Part shown: positions 10,812 through 31,768 of the stretch, one piece after another
Layout of the letters: every line of letters begins with the position of its first letter
Position numbering within the stretch: position 1 is the first letter of the stretch
Source of the DNA: Catonia carolina
Taxonomy: Eukaryota > Arthropoda > Insecta > Hemiptera > Achilidae
NCBI GenBank assembly: GCA_035578175.1
Contig: JAQMRL010000003.1
Location: 55,784,672-55,848,671 of the forward strand
Direction: 5' to 3'
Length of the DNA stretch: 64,000 bases
Position numbers and translations under genes: made by a program
The notes under the pieces: generated by a model
What the model was told of the DNA's origin: nothing
The model's database searches: none
Seen by the model: the letters and a program-made list of their open reading frames with translations, nothing else

Positions 10812-12120
10812 TTCTTTCATTTTTTCACAAAACTTTTTCAAATTAAAACTGAACTCAGAGAAGCTATTTAACCTGCAAATAAAATACCAAAAGTTTTCAG
10901 TCAAAAAAACCTTCTGCTATTACTTTAATTTCAATGTAGTAATTTTTATATTCGATGAGATAAACCAAATAATAATTTTATTGAATAAATGTTTATTAAC
11001 ACTTTGGTACTACATGACATCTTATAGAGAAATGAATAGCCAACATGTTAGTATGTCAGATGTAAAGAAATTGATTTTAAATTGAAAAGAATACTTTAAT
11101 GAAATGAAAAATATTGTTATCTGTTCTTTAGTATTATTCAAACAAAAACAATGAAACACATCACATTATTAAACATAAAATATAACATAAATTTTTGCGA
11201 GACAAAAATACAAAAATGAATACCAAAAAGCACTGAAATGTGACTACATCATATTGTTGCATTGATGGCAAAGTTGTGAATCTGCAAAATGGTAATTTTT
11301 CAGTATGGCAAAAAAACACTTTCCTGACTCAACTTTCGCATTTTTACCACTTTCTTAATTCCTATTTTTCAGTTAGATGCAAAAACACGAAATCATATTG
11401 CTTAGTAATGGTGAGAGATGTAGTTTCACAACTTTGTCACAACGTGCATTGATCAGAAGATTAAATTCACGTAAAATGCAGATTCGCAACTTTGCCACTA
11501 ACACAACGATACCAAATTACACAAATATTTCAGTATAATATAACCATATAATAATAAAAACAGAAGTGAAATCTAGAAATATGAGATGTACCATACAAAC
11601 AAATATTTAAATAAACAGAGGCAAGATATTTCAAATGAACAGGTTAAATTTAAAAATGATGAATTATTAATATTGACTGTTGCTGCTATCTGCACAGAAT
11701 ATAAATGAAGTTAATTAAATAAATAGGTATTTACAGAAGATGATCTTCAGTATATTTTAATAAATTTAAAAAAAGTATAGTTTCAATTTTGTGTACTCTG
11801 TGATGATGGTGTGGATCCACCAAAACATGTCAGTAGGAAGCAGGATTGTATAAAAAAATGGTAAAAAACCAAATGATATAGCAGCTGTCCGTGAAAAATT
11901 TAATATTTTTGCAATAGGATGTAAAATTAAGAATGGTAAAAATTAAGAATTATCTGACACAGAATTTGTGGATAGCAAGATAATAAACACAAAAATACAT
12001 TACACAAATGAATTGCTGAAGAAATTGAAAACATTGATTGCCACAGATATACATATGGCGATTGGTGCCAGCAGGTTGACTGCAATGCATATCGACATGG
12101 CAGTCCAACCGTGACTTGTA
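10812..12120. other. Non-coding, paralogous to 49394-49740 and 52937-53175
   Basis: AT-rich sequence with no supported gene. From about 11218 onward it aligns with copy B, which is interrupted there by a LINE 3' end and a Helentron-like element. The B insertion points correspond to about 11828 and 11855 here. It lies downstream of CBS-A exon 4, in what would be its fourth intron. Confidence 0.7.
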
Positions 12121-15100
12121 ATGCCGGCGTATAAGATTGCATTTCTGCTAGAGTCTGTCTACGCTAAGAGTACTCCGAGGTAGGCAACCAGCAATACAAG
12201 TGAGCATGCGTATTAATTGAAAATATGCACAGCATGATCAAAAACAAAATTTCTACAACACTAATTCGCTCTAAGCTTAATATAATAAAAACACGTTCAA
12301 TTCATTTGTTAGAAAATGTTTAATACATCGAACATTAGTTTACAATAATAACCAAAACTTTTAATATTGGTAGGTAGGCTACTCTTCATTGATATTTTTC
12401 GTTACATTATTTACTATTATTACATTTTATGATTAGTAGGTTTTTATTATAGGCCTAGACTCAGTTTTATTTTTTGTCACAAGTAATACAAGACTAATGC
12501 ACTTGAATTATAACAGGAGAGAAAACAATTCCAGTGTTTCGTTGTTTATCATTTCAGATTGTTTATTTTATATTATTAAAATTAATGTCTGTGACTAGTT
12601 TAACACGACTGTTTGCATTTGCCTGCGTTTAACCCATTTTTAGTTTCATCAGTTATATTTTGGTATTGTATCGGTTCGTTTCAATTTTCTTCGTAGACTG
12701 AAGTTGAAAAGTTTTGTAAGCTGTGGTTTGTTAACATGCTTGATAGTGAATCTGTTGAGTTTTTGAAACATAAAAACGGTAAACATTGAAAAGTAGAAAA
12801 AATTGTTTTGTTAAATATAATGGTTAAAATAATTAGTTAAGGAGTCGCATTATGAAACTACAATAATTACAAGTAATCTGAACAGTATAATTGAAAACGC
12901 TTAAATGATAATGTTTATTTCAGGATGTAGATACTTTTATGATGGAACGTAGGGCAAGATAATTGTCAGGTGAAGAGGTAGATACGCGCCAACTAGCGTA
13001 CAACTTTCATTTACAACCTATAGGCGCTTGCCTCGCGCGGAGTAGGTACTCTTACAGTAGACCACTGAGTATAGAATAACTAGAGAAGCCTTTCCATAAG
13101 CGGCAGACTGGCGGTTGTGTGCGCTGACCCCCCAACTCCTTGGTTACCTACCTCGCCTAGCCCAGCCACCTACCATCACACTGCTGTTTCTGTTTCGTTT
13201 AGTTCTTCTGCCTTATCTCGGATTTCTTTGGTTTTGCTTCTGTTAGTTTTCAGTGTAACTCAGAGAATAAGTTAAATAATATAGAAAGCCAGATGAAAAA
13301 AATTATACAAAATATGAAATCACTGGTATTTATGTTTATTAATAAGTACTAAATGAATGTATAATGATTGGATTCGTTACTATAATAAGTAAAAATCAAA
13401 AACCAAAATTGGCTGTCGACTATCATTATTATAATTAATACATTAAGAAAATAAATGAAAAAAATAATAATTCAGTGGTAATTAATAGATTTTCAATGTT
13501 TGTTCTGTTTCACTTTATTTTTTGTTTTAAGTTACTTTAATTTTTGTTTTAGGTTAATCTCTTTTCTAAATTTTTGTTTTTGGTTTGAGTCTTTTAAATT
13601 ACAACCAAATCTTACGAAAGATGAAAAGTTAGACAATGTGCCATTGCAAGTGATTGAGACAACTTTGATATTTACGTCAGATAGAAGTTGCAAGCATTGA
13701 AAGGTCTGAGAATAAATTTTTTCACCGGTGATTCCTTTAATGAAAAAGTACCCCAGAGGTATTTTCCATAACTTATCGACACATATGAGATGAATGACAA
13801 AACACTTCATTGGCTATTGGAGCTCCGTCGTCAGTATTTCCGCGTCCCAGGTCCATGTAGCCATACAATTTGTTTCCATCCCAATCTACATGCTGCCGAA
13901 TGGCCATTGCATCGAACATTAAACTGCACACCAAACCATGTTCATTTTGACACTTTTCTTTTGGTACTCGGAAAACTTCTGAGCTAAACCCTGGTTCGGC
14001 ATTAATTGAAGAATACCACTTAGCTATTGTTCGGACATGAGGAAGGCAAGTCTGAAAAGTGTGACGAACAAAGTTGTATGCTTTAGGAGACAAAAAATGC
14101 AAAAGTCGTGGCGAAATTACGAAGGCGGTCATCATACAGTTTTTTCAGTTTGGGGTTAGTGTGCTTTTGTGTTTCTCTCTGTACAAGACAGAACGATGTT
14201 TTTGAAATATTGCTCAATAGATCACCGTGCTCCGACTAAATAAGATTTTTATTTAATTCTCTTATGATATCTTTTAAATTAGCCACTTTTAACTTTAGTC
14301 TCTTTTGTTTTAATGTCATATTTCTTAATCGTTTTCTTGTTTCAGTTAGTTTCCGTTGGGTTTTCTTAAGTTTTTCGGTAGTTATCTCGAAATCAGTTTT
14401 TTGTATTTTTTCCGATGTTGGGGGCGAAATTGGTGAGAGAGCACGCTTTAAAACTCTCCTTACATTTGAAGTTGATGTTGACGCCTGTAAATGTGGTGGA
14501 AATGCTGCAAATATCGATGGAACTGCATCTTTTTTTAAATATCTTCGAAAAGGAGAAGAGTTATCATAATCATCTTCTTTGAAATGGTCACGACAAATAC
14601 GACTGTGACTAGATGGTTTCCAGTTGTCTCTCCTGATTGCTTAAATCCATTTTTCTTTGAGTTCTGGATTGTTAGGAAAACGGTGGAAAGAAATTTTTAT
14701 TCCCTCTACAGCTTCTGTTTTCTTTTTTCGGTTATTGCATTCGTACGCCACACACATACTCATTTTAAAGCTGGATAAGAGTCCACACACAATAATTTAC
14801 ACACAAAAATCCACGCACAATAATCCACACACAATAACTATAGTGAATAAACAAAACGCACTATATAATATTAAACAATAACTGAAAAAATTAAAAGAAA
14901 CGCACCGCTTCGCGGGAAGGGAAATGATTGAAGTGGCAGGCGATATGGGTAACCAAAGAGTGGGGGTAAGTAGACACACTTTGCTCCTCCACTAGGCCGC
15001 TCTATTACTTCTATACTCTGTGCAGTAGACAGACTATAGAGAGAGCTAGTGATGCCTGGGTGAGGTATCCGGTGTAATAGTCATGCCTTTCTAATAACAT

Positions 15101-15274
15101 AGTATTAGTATAGTAATGCTGACAGCTGATTTTTTACATGCCATCACACTCTCAATAGCAACTATGACATTATCTAAATATATATCAGCTGTTTCCTTTA
15201 ATTGTTGTTTTTAGGTACAGTACTACACACGTTCTGTGGGTTGCATATACAAGTGCAATCTTATACGCCGGCAT
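12121..15274. mobile_element. P-superfamily (THAP) DNA transposon, decayed
   Basis: Bounded by perfect 21-bp inverted repeats at 12121-12141 and 15254-15274 (ATGCCGGCGTATAAG...). The body (3154 bp) holds a minus-strand transposase relic with a THAP DNA-binding domain and P/THAP9-like catalytic-region sequence. The matching part of copy B (about 53175-53190) reads CGTGACTTACCTCCG with no element, so the insertion is specific to copy A. An exact 8-bp target duplication, expected for P elements, is not obvious next to the repeats. The element sits between CBS-A exon 4 and whatever lies downstream. Confidence 0.85.
13532..14763 (-). pseudogene. THAP/P-element transposase, broken
   Basis: The open parts, read leftward, are an N-terminal THAP zinc finger from 14763 or 14757 (CVAYECNNRKKK, then FHRFP, then CRDHF, matching the C2CH pattern), a basic coiled segment (LTETRKRLRNMTLKQKRLK), a central piece at 14135-13773 (LPHVRTIAKWYSSINAEPG, then YGYMDLG) and a further piece near 13750-13590 (IPLGYFFIKGITGE, then VVSITCNG). 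Those two central pieces are characteristic of P/THAP9 transposases. The frame is broken by a stop inside the THAP domain after KEKWI, another after the coiled segment, and a frame change near 13780. No intact enzyme can be made. Confidence 0.8.
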
Positions 15275-15363
15275 CAATACCTCTGTACTCATTTTATTAA
15301 AAATGTAAAATTCTACAAAATCATTAAAAGAAGAGCATTAAAAGTTGAATACATAAAACTTAC

Positions 15364-24685
<9,322 letters not shown>

Positions 24686-25382
24686 TTTTCCTTGTTAAAC
24701 TAAAACATATTTGAATCACAAAACTTATATAAGCAATGTTTAGCTTTATATGTCACCTATTAATAACAACCTTTATAATATGATCCTGCTGAAGGATCGA
24801 CTATCCCATCTAGAATGAATGTAGAATTCGATGATTCCCACCAAGTGAAGCTGAAAAACAGTGTCCAACCAATTAGAAAACTATTATTTACTGGAAAATT
24901 CTCATCGCTGTTCGCTACAATAGCCTCTGAGGCACCACAGTTTAATGTGTACAGGTTTAATAAAGGAAGCTTATTTTTTTTATTTCAACACTTTGCTAAA
25001 TTACAATCTATTCAATTTCTTACAATAAGAAACCGAGATGAACAATATTATTCACATCAGTAATCATTATTCACATACATTAAAACACACGCAGACACAC
25101 ATTCAAAATTCATTTTAACGAATTGTTCATTCTAGCACGGCACAATGCTTATTTACATCTTAATCACTAAATCTATGTAACAAAGTTTAAAACATTAAAT
25201 CTTTTCACTCCACAAGATTATTTACACTATTGTCTGGTAAGTTTACTGATGATTCAGATATATTTGAAGCCCCATTAGACAGTAATTACTAAATTTTTTT
25301 ATTTATCATTGAACTGAATTAATTTTTAAATCTTTGAATTAATAACATTTGGCTAATTCTTAAATTAGAAAACTTTATGGTT
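24686..25382. other. 5' flank of CBS-A, no supported gene
   Basis: Shared with the CBS-B flank at 57741-58440, so it probably includes the ancestral promoter region. A frame at 24815-25063 is not conserved in copy B and is not called. A short block, ATCCCATCTAGAATGAATGT (about 24803), is retained in both copies. Confidence 0.5.
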
Positions 25383-25558
25383 TAATTTTTTTGTTATATG
25401 TCTGACTGTTTTGCAATTTCTGCTAACGCAGACGGTGGAGAATGATGATTATATGAAAATGAGTGATGAAAAAATTCCAGACCTGACCAGGAATTGAACT
25501 CGGGAACCTGGGGTAGAAGTCATTTGTGCTAACCACTACGCCAATGGGCTGGCCCGTT
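25383..25558 (-). repeat. tRNA-derived SINE (family S1), old copy
   Basis: In reverse complement the A-box-like ATTGGCGTAGTGGTTAGC and B-box-like GGTTCCCGAGTTCAATTCC of an RNA polymerase III promoter are visible. It is shared with 58440-58612 in copy B and so predates the duplication. A younger copy lies at 39788-39961. Confidence 0.8.
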
Positions 25559-25849
25559 ATGGTCTCAGAAATCACCAAAAGCCTATTTTTTTCTGTAATT
25601 TTCTGTAAATTTAGAATTCAAGATCAGTATCTTACCATTTAAGCCATTTGCATTCCATGTGGAAGTACAGGATAAATATTTCATTTATTTGAAAATTTTT
25701 TCATGTAGATAATAATAACCAGATCCATCATACACTTTACCTTCTCTCAACCCAGAGGAACATTATTGATCAAAATTAGAGTAGTCAGTGTACCAGAATT
25801 TATGGTTTCATTCAGTCCTTAGGTTTGAGCCCAATGTGAGTTCTTTCAA

Positions 25850-26035
25850 GGTTTTTAACATAACCATCAAAGTACTCCGGTAACCACACTCTTTAGCATT
25901 CAAATCTGTATAAAAGTAACTACCTTTACTAGCAATTGAACCAGGAACCTTCGTTTCTGAAAATCAGCTGTTAAACAGCAGACTCATGGTGACAACTTTA
26001 CCTCTAGGCCAACCCGATGGGTTTAAATTTTGGAT
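25850..26035 (-). repeat. tRNA-related SINE (family S2), shared with copy B
   Basis: In reverse complement: TTGGCCTAGAGGTAAAG (A box), then GGTTCCTGGTTCAATTGC (B box). The counterpart in copy B is 58860-59068. Forward-strand relatives are at 30955-31250 and 62150-62425. Confidence 0.75.
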
Positions 26036-26166
26036 TCATCGAAACACTCATTAGTAAATAAGATTAAGTTTTGAGTGTTTGCACTCAGAAAGTACTATAG
26101 AAAAAATATTACATCATGTTTTTTTTATTGTTTAACATTAATAAATTAAATAATTTTAAAAGTACT

Positions 26167-27940
26167 CATTTTCAGTGCCTCTTCGACATCTGGATGGTAC
26201 TTGGGCTATTTCTGACGACAGTAAAGCTAACTATTTCGCTAATCATCTCTCACTTGTTTTTCAGCCACATCCCGACATCTTAAATCCTTATCATATATCT
26301 TTTGTACATGAATCATTACTAGCCCCTCTACCCCTTTCACTGCCTCCTGCTCCTTTTAAACCGTCCGAAATCAGTAATCTAATCAGGCGTCTCCCTAAAC
26401 GAAAGTCTCCGGGTTATGACCTCATTACTGCAGAGGTCTTACAAAATCTCTCAAGAAAAGGTATTCTCTTTTTAACATTTATTTTTAACAGCATACTTAG
26501 AACCACTAAAATTCCTATTCAGTGGAAGTTCTCCTACATCAAAATGATACTAAAGCCAAGTAAACCTCCACACGACCCCAGTTCATATCGCCCAATTAGT
26601 CTTCTCCCTCTCTGTTCTAAAATGTTCGAAAAATTACTCCTACCAAGAATCCTAACTTACGTAGAAGAATTTCAAGTGGTTCCTCTTCATCAGTTTGGCT
26701 TCCGAAATCGACATTCTACAATTCACCAACTGCACAGAGTCGTAGACTTTCTTGCTACAGCCCTAGAGAGAAAACAGTACGCGATTGGAGTATTTTTTGA
26801 TGTTAGTCAAGCCTTCGACCGAGTTTGGATTGATGGTCTGCTGTTCAAACTAAGGTTCTTACCTTCCACATACTATCTTATTCTTCAGTCATTTCTTTCG
26901 GAACGTCATTTTTCTGTCTCACAAGGTAGTGCTCAGTCTGGCTGTATGCCATTATTGGCTGGGGTTCCACAAGGGTCCATTCTCGCTCCCCTTCTATATA
27001 ACATCTACACTTCAGACATACCTCTTTGTCCAATGACGACGATGGCCTCTTACGCAGATGATACCGTAATTCTATCTTCTTCTGAGAGTCACCATAATGT
27101 TTCTTTAAACTTGCAAAACCATTTGAATACTCTTGAATTGTGGTTTAAAAACTGGAGGATTAAAATTAACGCTACTAAAACTGTACAAGTCACGTTTTCT
27201 TTACGAAAACAAGTTTGTCCTCCAGTCTATTTGTATGTTGCGCTATTTCCTCAACATGACAAAATAAAGTATCTTGGTCTCTACATTGACAAAAGACTAA
27301 CGTGGAACCAACATGTTAACGAAACGCGAAAAACTTTGGACGCTAGACGTAAACAACTGTATTCGTTGATTTCCAGATCTTCTAAACTCCCACTTCATCT
27401 AAAACTACTAGTTTATAAGTGTTACCTTAGACCCGTTTGGATGTATAGCAGCCAAATTTACTGTTGTGCCAAACCGTCGGTCATTTTGAAAATACAACGC
27501 TTTCAGTCCAAATTACTAAGACAGATAACTAGTGCTCCCTTTTACGTAACGAACGATACACTACACACGGACTTAAACGTCCCATACACCAACGATGTGT
27601 TTTTACGCACATACACACGATTTAAAAAGAAATTACCCAATAATCCAAACCAGCTCATTGTTGACCTAGACACACCAGATTTACCAACTGCCCCTATACG
27701 AAGACTGAAACGACTCTGGAGTAGAGATATCATGAGACGTCAAAATTAAAGTAAAACAAAATAAAATTAAGTAAATTATGAACTAATTTAATGATAACAG
27801 TTGGAGTACTGTCAATGGGCAGCGATCTCCTCAATGTCTTAAAAATTGTCAATATTTGTATCTTTTTTTTCATATTTGCTTGTTGTTAATTTTATACAGT
27901 TGCAAATAAAAAAATATCTTGTATAGTCAAAAAAAAAGAA
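26167..27940 (+). mobile_element. 5'-truncated Jockey-type LINE in the CBS-A flank
   Basis: Flanked by AAAAGTACT at 26158-26166 and 27941-27949, and ends in an A-rich tail. Copy B has the single site near 59258 (TTTTAAAAGTATTC). The older 3' tails at 18107 and 54514 belong to the same family. The RT part of ORF2 is open. Confidence 0.9.
26175..27749 (+). pseudogene. LINE ORF2 C-terminal part, reverse transcriptase (open)
   Basis: 524 codons open from the truncation point. Visible are the pre-RT segment (LIRRLPKRKSPGYDLITAEV), RT motifs SYRPISLLPLCSKMFEK, FFDVSQAFDRVW and GVPQGSILAPLLYN, the catalytic YADDTVI near residue 297, and the thumb-like GLYIDKRLTWNQHV. The C-terminus is RRLKRLWSRDIMRRQN. 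It resembles ORF2 of the full-length LINE at 5572-10173 but is a distinct family. The endonuclease and ORF1 are missing, so the copy is immobile. Confidence 0.88.
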
Positions 27941-27949
27941 AAAAGTACT

Positions 27950-28690
27950 TAATTTAACTGTGAGTGTTTCATATTTCTAATTTCAATAGAGATCAAACAT
28001 TACCTTTAATTTAACTTACTTACCAGCAGTTATCACAAATAGAAAGTACTTATATATAGTAACAGAAACAACTGAACTGCAGGTGTAAAGCCAACGACAA
28101 TATTAACATGAAAAATAACATAGTAACTAACAAGGAAAACAAGATTCAATTTATCACACCTAAATACAATACTGTTCGTATGCTTTATGATTGTGAACAT
28201 GATACAGTATATCAACTCATTAAAAATACTGAAAACGTATTACTAGAGTCTATGCAATATCAATAGGCAGTTGATCATTACCAAATTCACATAATACTGT
28301 GACAAAAAGCAATATTTGGAACAATAGAAACGGTTATTATATGGGGTCCGACAGATGCCATTTAGTACTTTTCACAATAGTGGTCCTTTCATTTAATTGT
28401 CTTTCTAGAAAAAGGCAGAATTTGATTATAATTCATTTATTGACTTATTAACAATCTTTTGTGTTTGCACATATCATCTTTTGATGAGTTGGTTAAAATT
28501 GTAAGAAGTGGTGAAGGCAGTCAGTGATATTAATGAAACATAGTTAAATTAGTGAAACTGTTGAATGAAGTTAGTTGCTGTATTAGTTTTGTGTGTTCGG
28601 TATTGTGGTATTAGTTATCAGATAGTAAGTAAAGGATTACTTGTTTATTTTATTGTGAATGTCCACATTTGCTTTTAAATTAAATTTAGT
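27950..28690. other. Non-coding, shared with 59275-60015
   Basis: Aligns with copy B through most of its length (for example AGCAATATTTGGAACAATAG). The open frame in B (59504-59779) is interrupted in A, so I do not call a gene. Confidence 0.6.
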
Positions 28691-28699
28691 TTACTTAGT

Positions 28700-28960
28700 T
28701 CAGAACAAAGTAGAAGCATGCACTGTCAATGCTCCCTGGTGTGTTAGGAACGACGACCTGCACCAGGATTTGGGAGTGGATTCCATAAACGAGGTAATTC
28801 GGAAATTTGCCAGGAGTCATAAAGATAAACTTCTTCATCATGTGAATGTTGAAGCTATACAGCAACTCAACAACACAGATCTGAATTGGAGGCTTTCTCG
28901 TGTAAAACCATTTGAACTGTTATTAAGTCATTAGGTAATAGTTACTTGTAAATATTTGGA
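28700..28960 (+). pseudogene. LINE ORF2 C-terminal fragment, shared with copy B
   Basis: Within 28659-28934 the frame reads NAPWCVRNDDLHQDLGVDS and HHVNVEAIQQLNNTDLNW, then LSRVKPFEL, a C-terminal motif typical of Jockey-type ORF2 proteins. The copy B counterpart is 60025-60255, with an in-frame stop. A second partial piece of the last 60 bp occurs at 29265-29330. Confidence 0.75.
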
Positions 28961-29410
28961 AGTGTTCTATCAATGAATATTATAAATAGTGTACTATAAT
29001 ACATCAAACATAAACTAAGAACTACTAGTTGGTAAAATCTTAAGATTAAATACTTATATCAATTACGTTATAACAAAATTGTTAGTTAATATTAGACTAG
29101 TCACACTAAATCACAAAAAATTAATAAAATTTTATAATGAATTTTAAGTAGTTTTAATGTAATCTACCTGTAGTTATAATGGTAATAATTTAGTGTAATT
29201 GATTTATTTGATTATAAATACTTGTTATAAGTTTAAAAGAATGTTTTTATCATTTATTAGCTACTCAACAGATCTGAATAGGAGACTTTCTTGTGTAAAA
29301 CCATTTAAACTGGTGTAATGAACAGTATAATTATTAATTTGTTAGTTTATAGTTACTTGTAAATATTTTGAAGTGTTTTGTTAAATATCAATGATTAGTA
29401 AATTTTATAA

Positions 29411-29815
29411 ATAGTGTTGTTGTTGTTTAGGTCAACAGCCGAAAGGCTGGTTTGAACCTCTAGAGGTTTTACTAAGTAAATCGAGGAGTGAGGTGGTTTA
29501 CCTTTGCCTTCCTCACCGAGTGGAAAAGTACGCTTATCAGCATGCCGGGCCCTCTGAAAAGCACATATTTTCCACTCTGTAAATGACACCTTCACTTCAT
29601 TCGCCACAGGGTCTGGCTGTACAATGAAATTCATAACTTTCAGAGAAGATAACTCTGATTAGTGTCTTTTACACCTCTACCTCTTCTGTTCTTAAATGAT
29701 TCAGTCATTTAATTGACTGACCATGTGATAAGAAACAGAACTATTTATTTTAGCCCTGCAACGAGCAGATTGAGTGTAAATAATTTGACACTCCACCTGT
29801 CTGTTATGGGCAGAT
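29411..29815 (-). repeat. SINE-like repeat S3, reverse copy
   Basis: Starts near TTTAGGTCAACAGCCGAAAGG with the CAGCC-GAAA-GGCTG hairpin and ends CTGTTATGGGCAGA. Flanked by AAATAGTGT on both sides. Specific to copy A. The frame at 29634-29395 is repeat sequence. Confidence 0.75.
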
Positions 29816-30145
29816 AAAATAGTGTATCAGAAGAATATCGAACATAAACTAAGAAACTATTAGTTGGTAAATTCTTAGATTAAGTAGCCTACTTAGATCA
29901 ATTAAGTTAGAACAAAATTGTTACTTAGTCTAATTGTTTTTAATCACAATAATTTCTAAAAAAAAAAAATCATTTTTTAAAAACCACATTCTAAAAAAAA
30001 CACAGAATAAGCATAACAATGCAACCTGAAACCCAGAATAAAAGAGCAATTAGCAATAATTAATTTTATGATAATGGCACATAAAACTCCAAACCCTGAC
30101 ACAGTATACCATAATGCTTTATTATATTTGATCAATATTGTTATA

Positions 30146-30720
30146 CAGAGTGATTGAAAAGTCGCGCATATGTAAATAAACGTTTCGGTAAATAGTAGTT
30201 TTGTTGAATTAGTTATGTTGGCTATCGCAAGATAGCAACACATGTAGGGCCGACAACAAATCTATACACCATTGAAATGGATACTGGCCACATTAAGTCT
30301 GTAGTATTGTTGAGTGTACTGCTTTGTAAACATGTTGTTTTTTCAAGAGCAGCGAGCTTTTATTGTTGAACAGCATCAAGCCAATCATATGCGCATGTTG
30401 TAAACAAATTTCATGAGAAATATTCAGATGCCGCAGTGCACCATAATTCATCAATACGAGACTAATCGCCCATTTCCGTGAATGTGGATCAGTTGTAGAC
30501 AGGAAGAGAATCAGGAGGCCAGCCATTTTTATGGATGTTTAACTGAATGAGGTTAGAAATGTGATGCTATGCTTGCCTTCAAAAAGTTTGAGGAGACTAC
30601 AAACACACTCTCAGATGTCATATGGTAGTGCTCAGAAAGCAATGAAGAAGTAAAAACTTCGTCCGTATCACGTACAAAGTATTGAAGAATTGAAAGAGCC
30701 AGATAGAGAAAAGGTCGGTG
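30146..30720 (+). pseudogene. 5' part of a mariner-like element, truncated
   Basis: Begins CAGAGTGATTGAAAAGTC next to TA (30144-30145). In plus frames it reads FFQEQRAFIVEQHQASH, then VNKFHEKYSDAAV, then GSVVDRKRIRRPA, and after a frame change LRRLQTHSQMSYGSAQKA with LRPYHVQSIEELKEPDRE. This is the N-terminal DNA-binding half of a mariner-like transposase. The catalytic half is absent. Copy B (near 60875) lacks it. Confidence 0.75.
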
Positions 30721-30954
30721 CTTGTATTTGGATAGAGAAATTTATTAAAGAAAGCTCCTGAAAAAGCGTGCAAGTGTGCCAATATACACGAAGATTGTCT
30801 TCATGACTATGTCAACACTGACACTACTGGACACTGGTGTGATAGGAGACCAAAAAGGACAACGCCTATTGATTTAGTGCATTAAAATAAAAATAAGTTA
30901 CAAATTACGTTTGAGTCATAATTTTAAGTTACTAAAAGTATCGTTTAAGCTACA

Positions 30955-31250
30955 ACTACTAACCCACTAGGTTGGTCTAGTGGTAAAGTCATCAGCATGA
31001 GATAGCTGATTTTCACAGACGTAGGTTCCTGATTCAATTCCTAATAAAGATAGTTACTTCTATACGTAACTGTTACTATTATATGAATACAGCAGATACC
31101 GTAGTACCTAGATGGTTAGGGTTCAATTAACCACCCTCTCAGGAATGGTCGATCTGAGTCTGTACAAGACTTCACCTCATTACACATCATACATACCATC
31201 CTCATCTCATTGGGTCACTGGGTTGGTTATTGTCCTTAGATTGAAAAAAA
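30955..31250 (+). repeat. tRNA-related SINE (family S2)
   Basis: A box TTGGTCTAGTGGTAAAG and B box AGGTTCCTGATTCAATTCC, followed by a body ending TGGTTATTGTCCTTAGATTG. Shared with 62150-62425 in copy B. Confidence 0.75.
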
Positions 31251-31768
31251 TTGTAACATACACACATTAGGGACAAAAAAAATCTATAAGTATGTAAGAT
31301 AATGTTAAGATTTAAGTCATAAACATGTTGCTAAGTACATGAAATCATTAAATAAGTACTAGCGCCAGCGGGTGATTGCACAGTTGAGGAGGGGAATAAT
31401 ATCGCTAACAAAAACTATTCATAAGTGTTCAATAACTAGCTGCAGTAACAAAAAAATTAAAGGAAGCTCAAAAATGATTGGATGGTGCACCAAATAGAGG
31501 CGGTGAATCAGTTAAACAAGAGCTCATCTGCCTATTGAATTTACAAGGTCTGTAGTATAACCTTAATTAAGTGACAAATATAACTTTGAAACATACTACT
31601 GTAGTACATCATTGATTGTTAATGAAATACTAGCTTGTATACTTGTTACAAGTAGCTAATAACCTTGTTACATTATTTTAATTTTATTTATTCATTTATT
31701 TATAATATACAATACATTAACATATATACTAATTGTCAACAATACTGTAACATATAATTGTTCTCCTA

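Noticed and set aside
10668..11085. Frames spanning the GAAGAAGAAG run
   Set aside because: They cross a LINE 3' tail into unrelated AT-rich sequence; no coherent protein.
14264..14569. Plus-strand frame of 101 codons
   Set aside because: It lies antisense to the THAP transposase coiled segment, whose minus-strand reading is clearly meaningful.
24815..25063. 82-codon frame upstream of CBS-A
   Set aside because: Not kept open in copy B (57860-58020); probably flank sequence.
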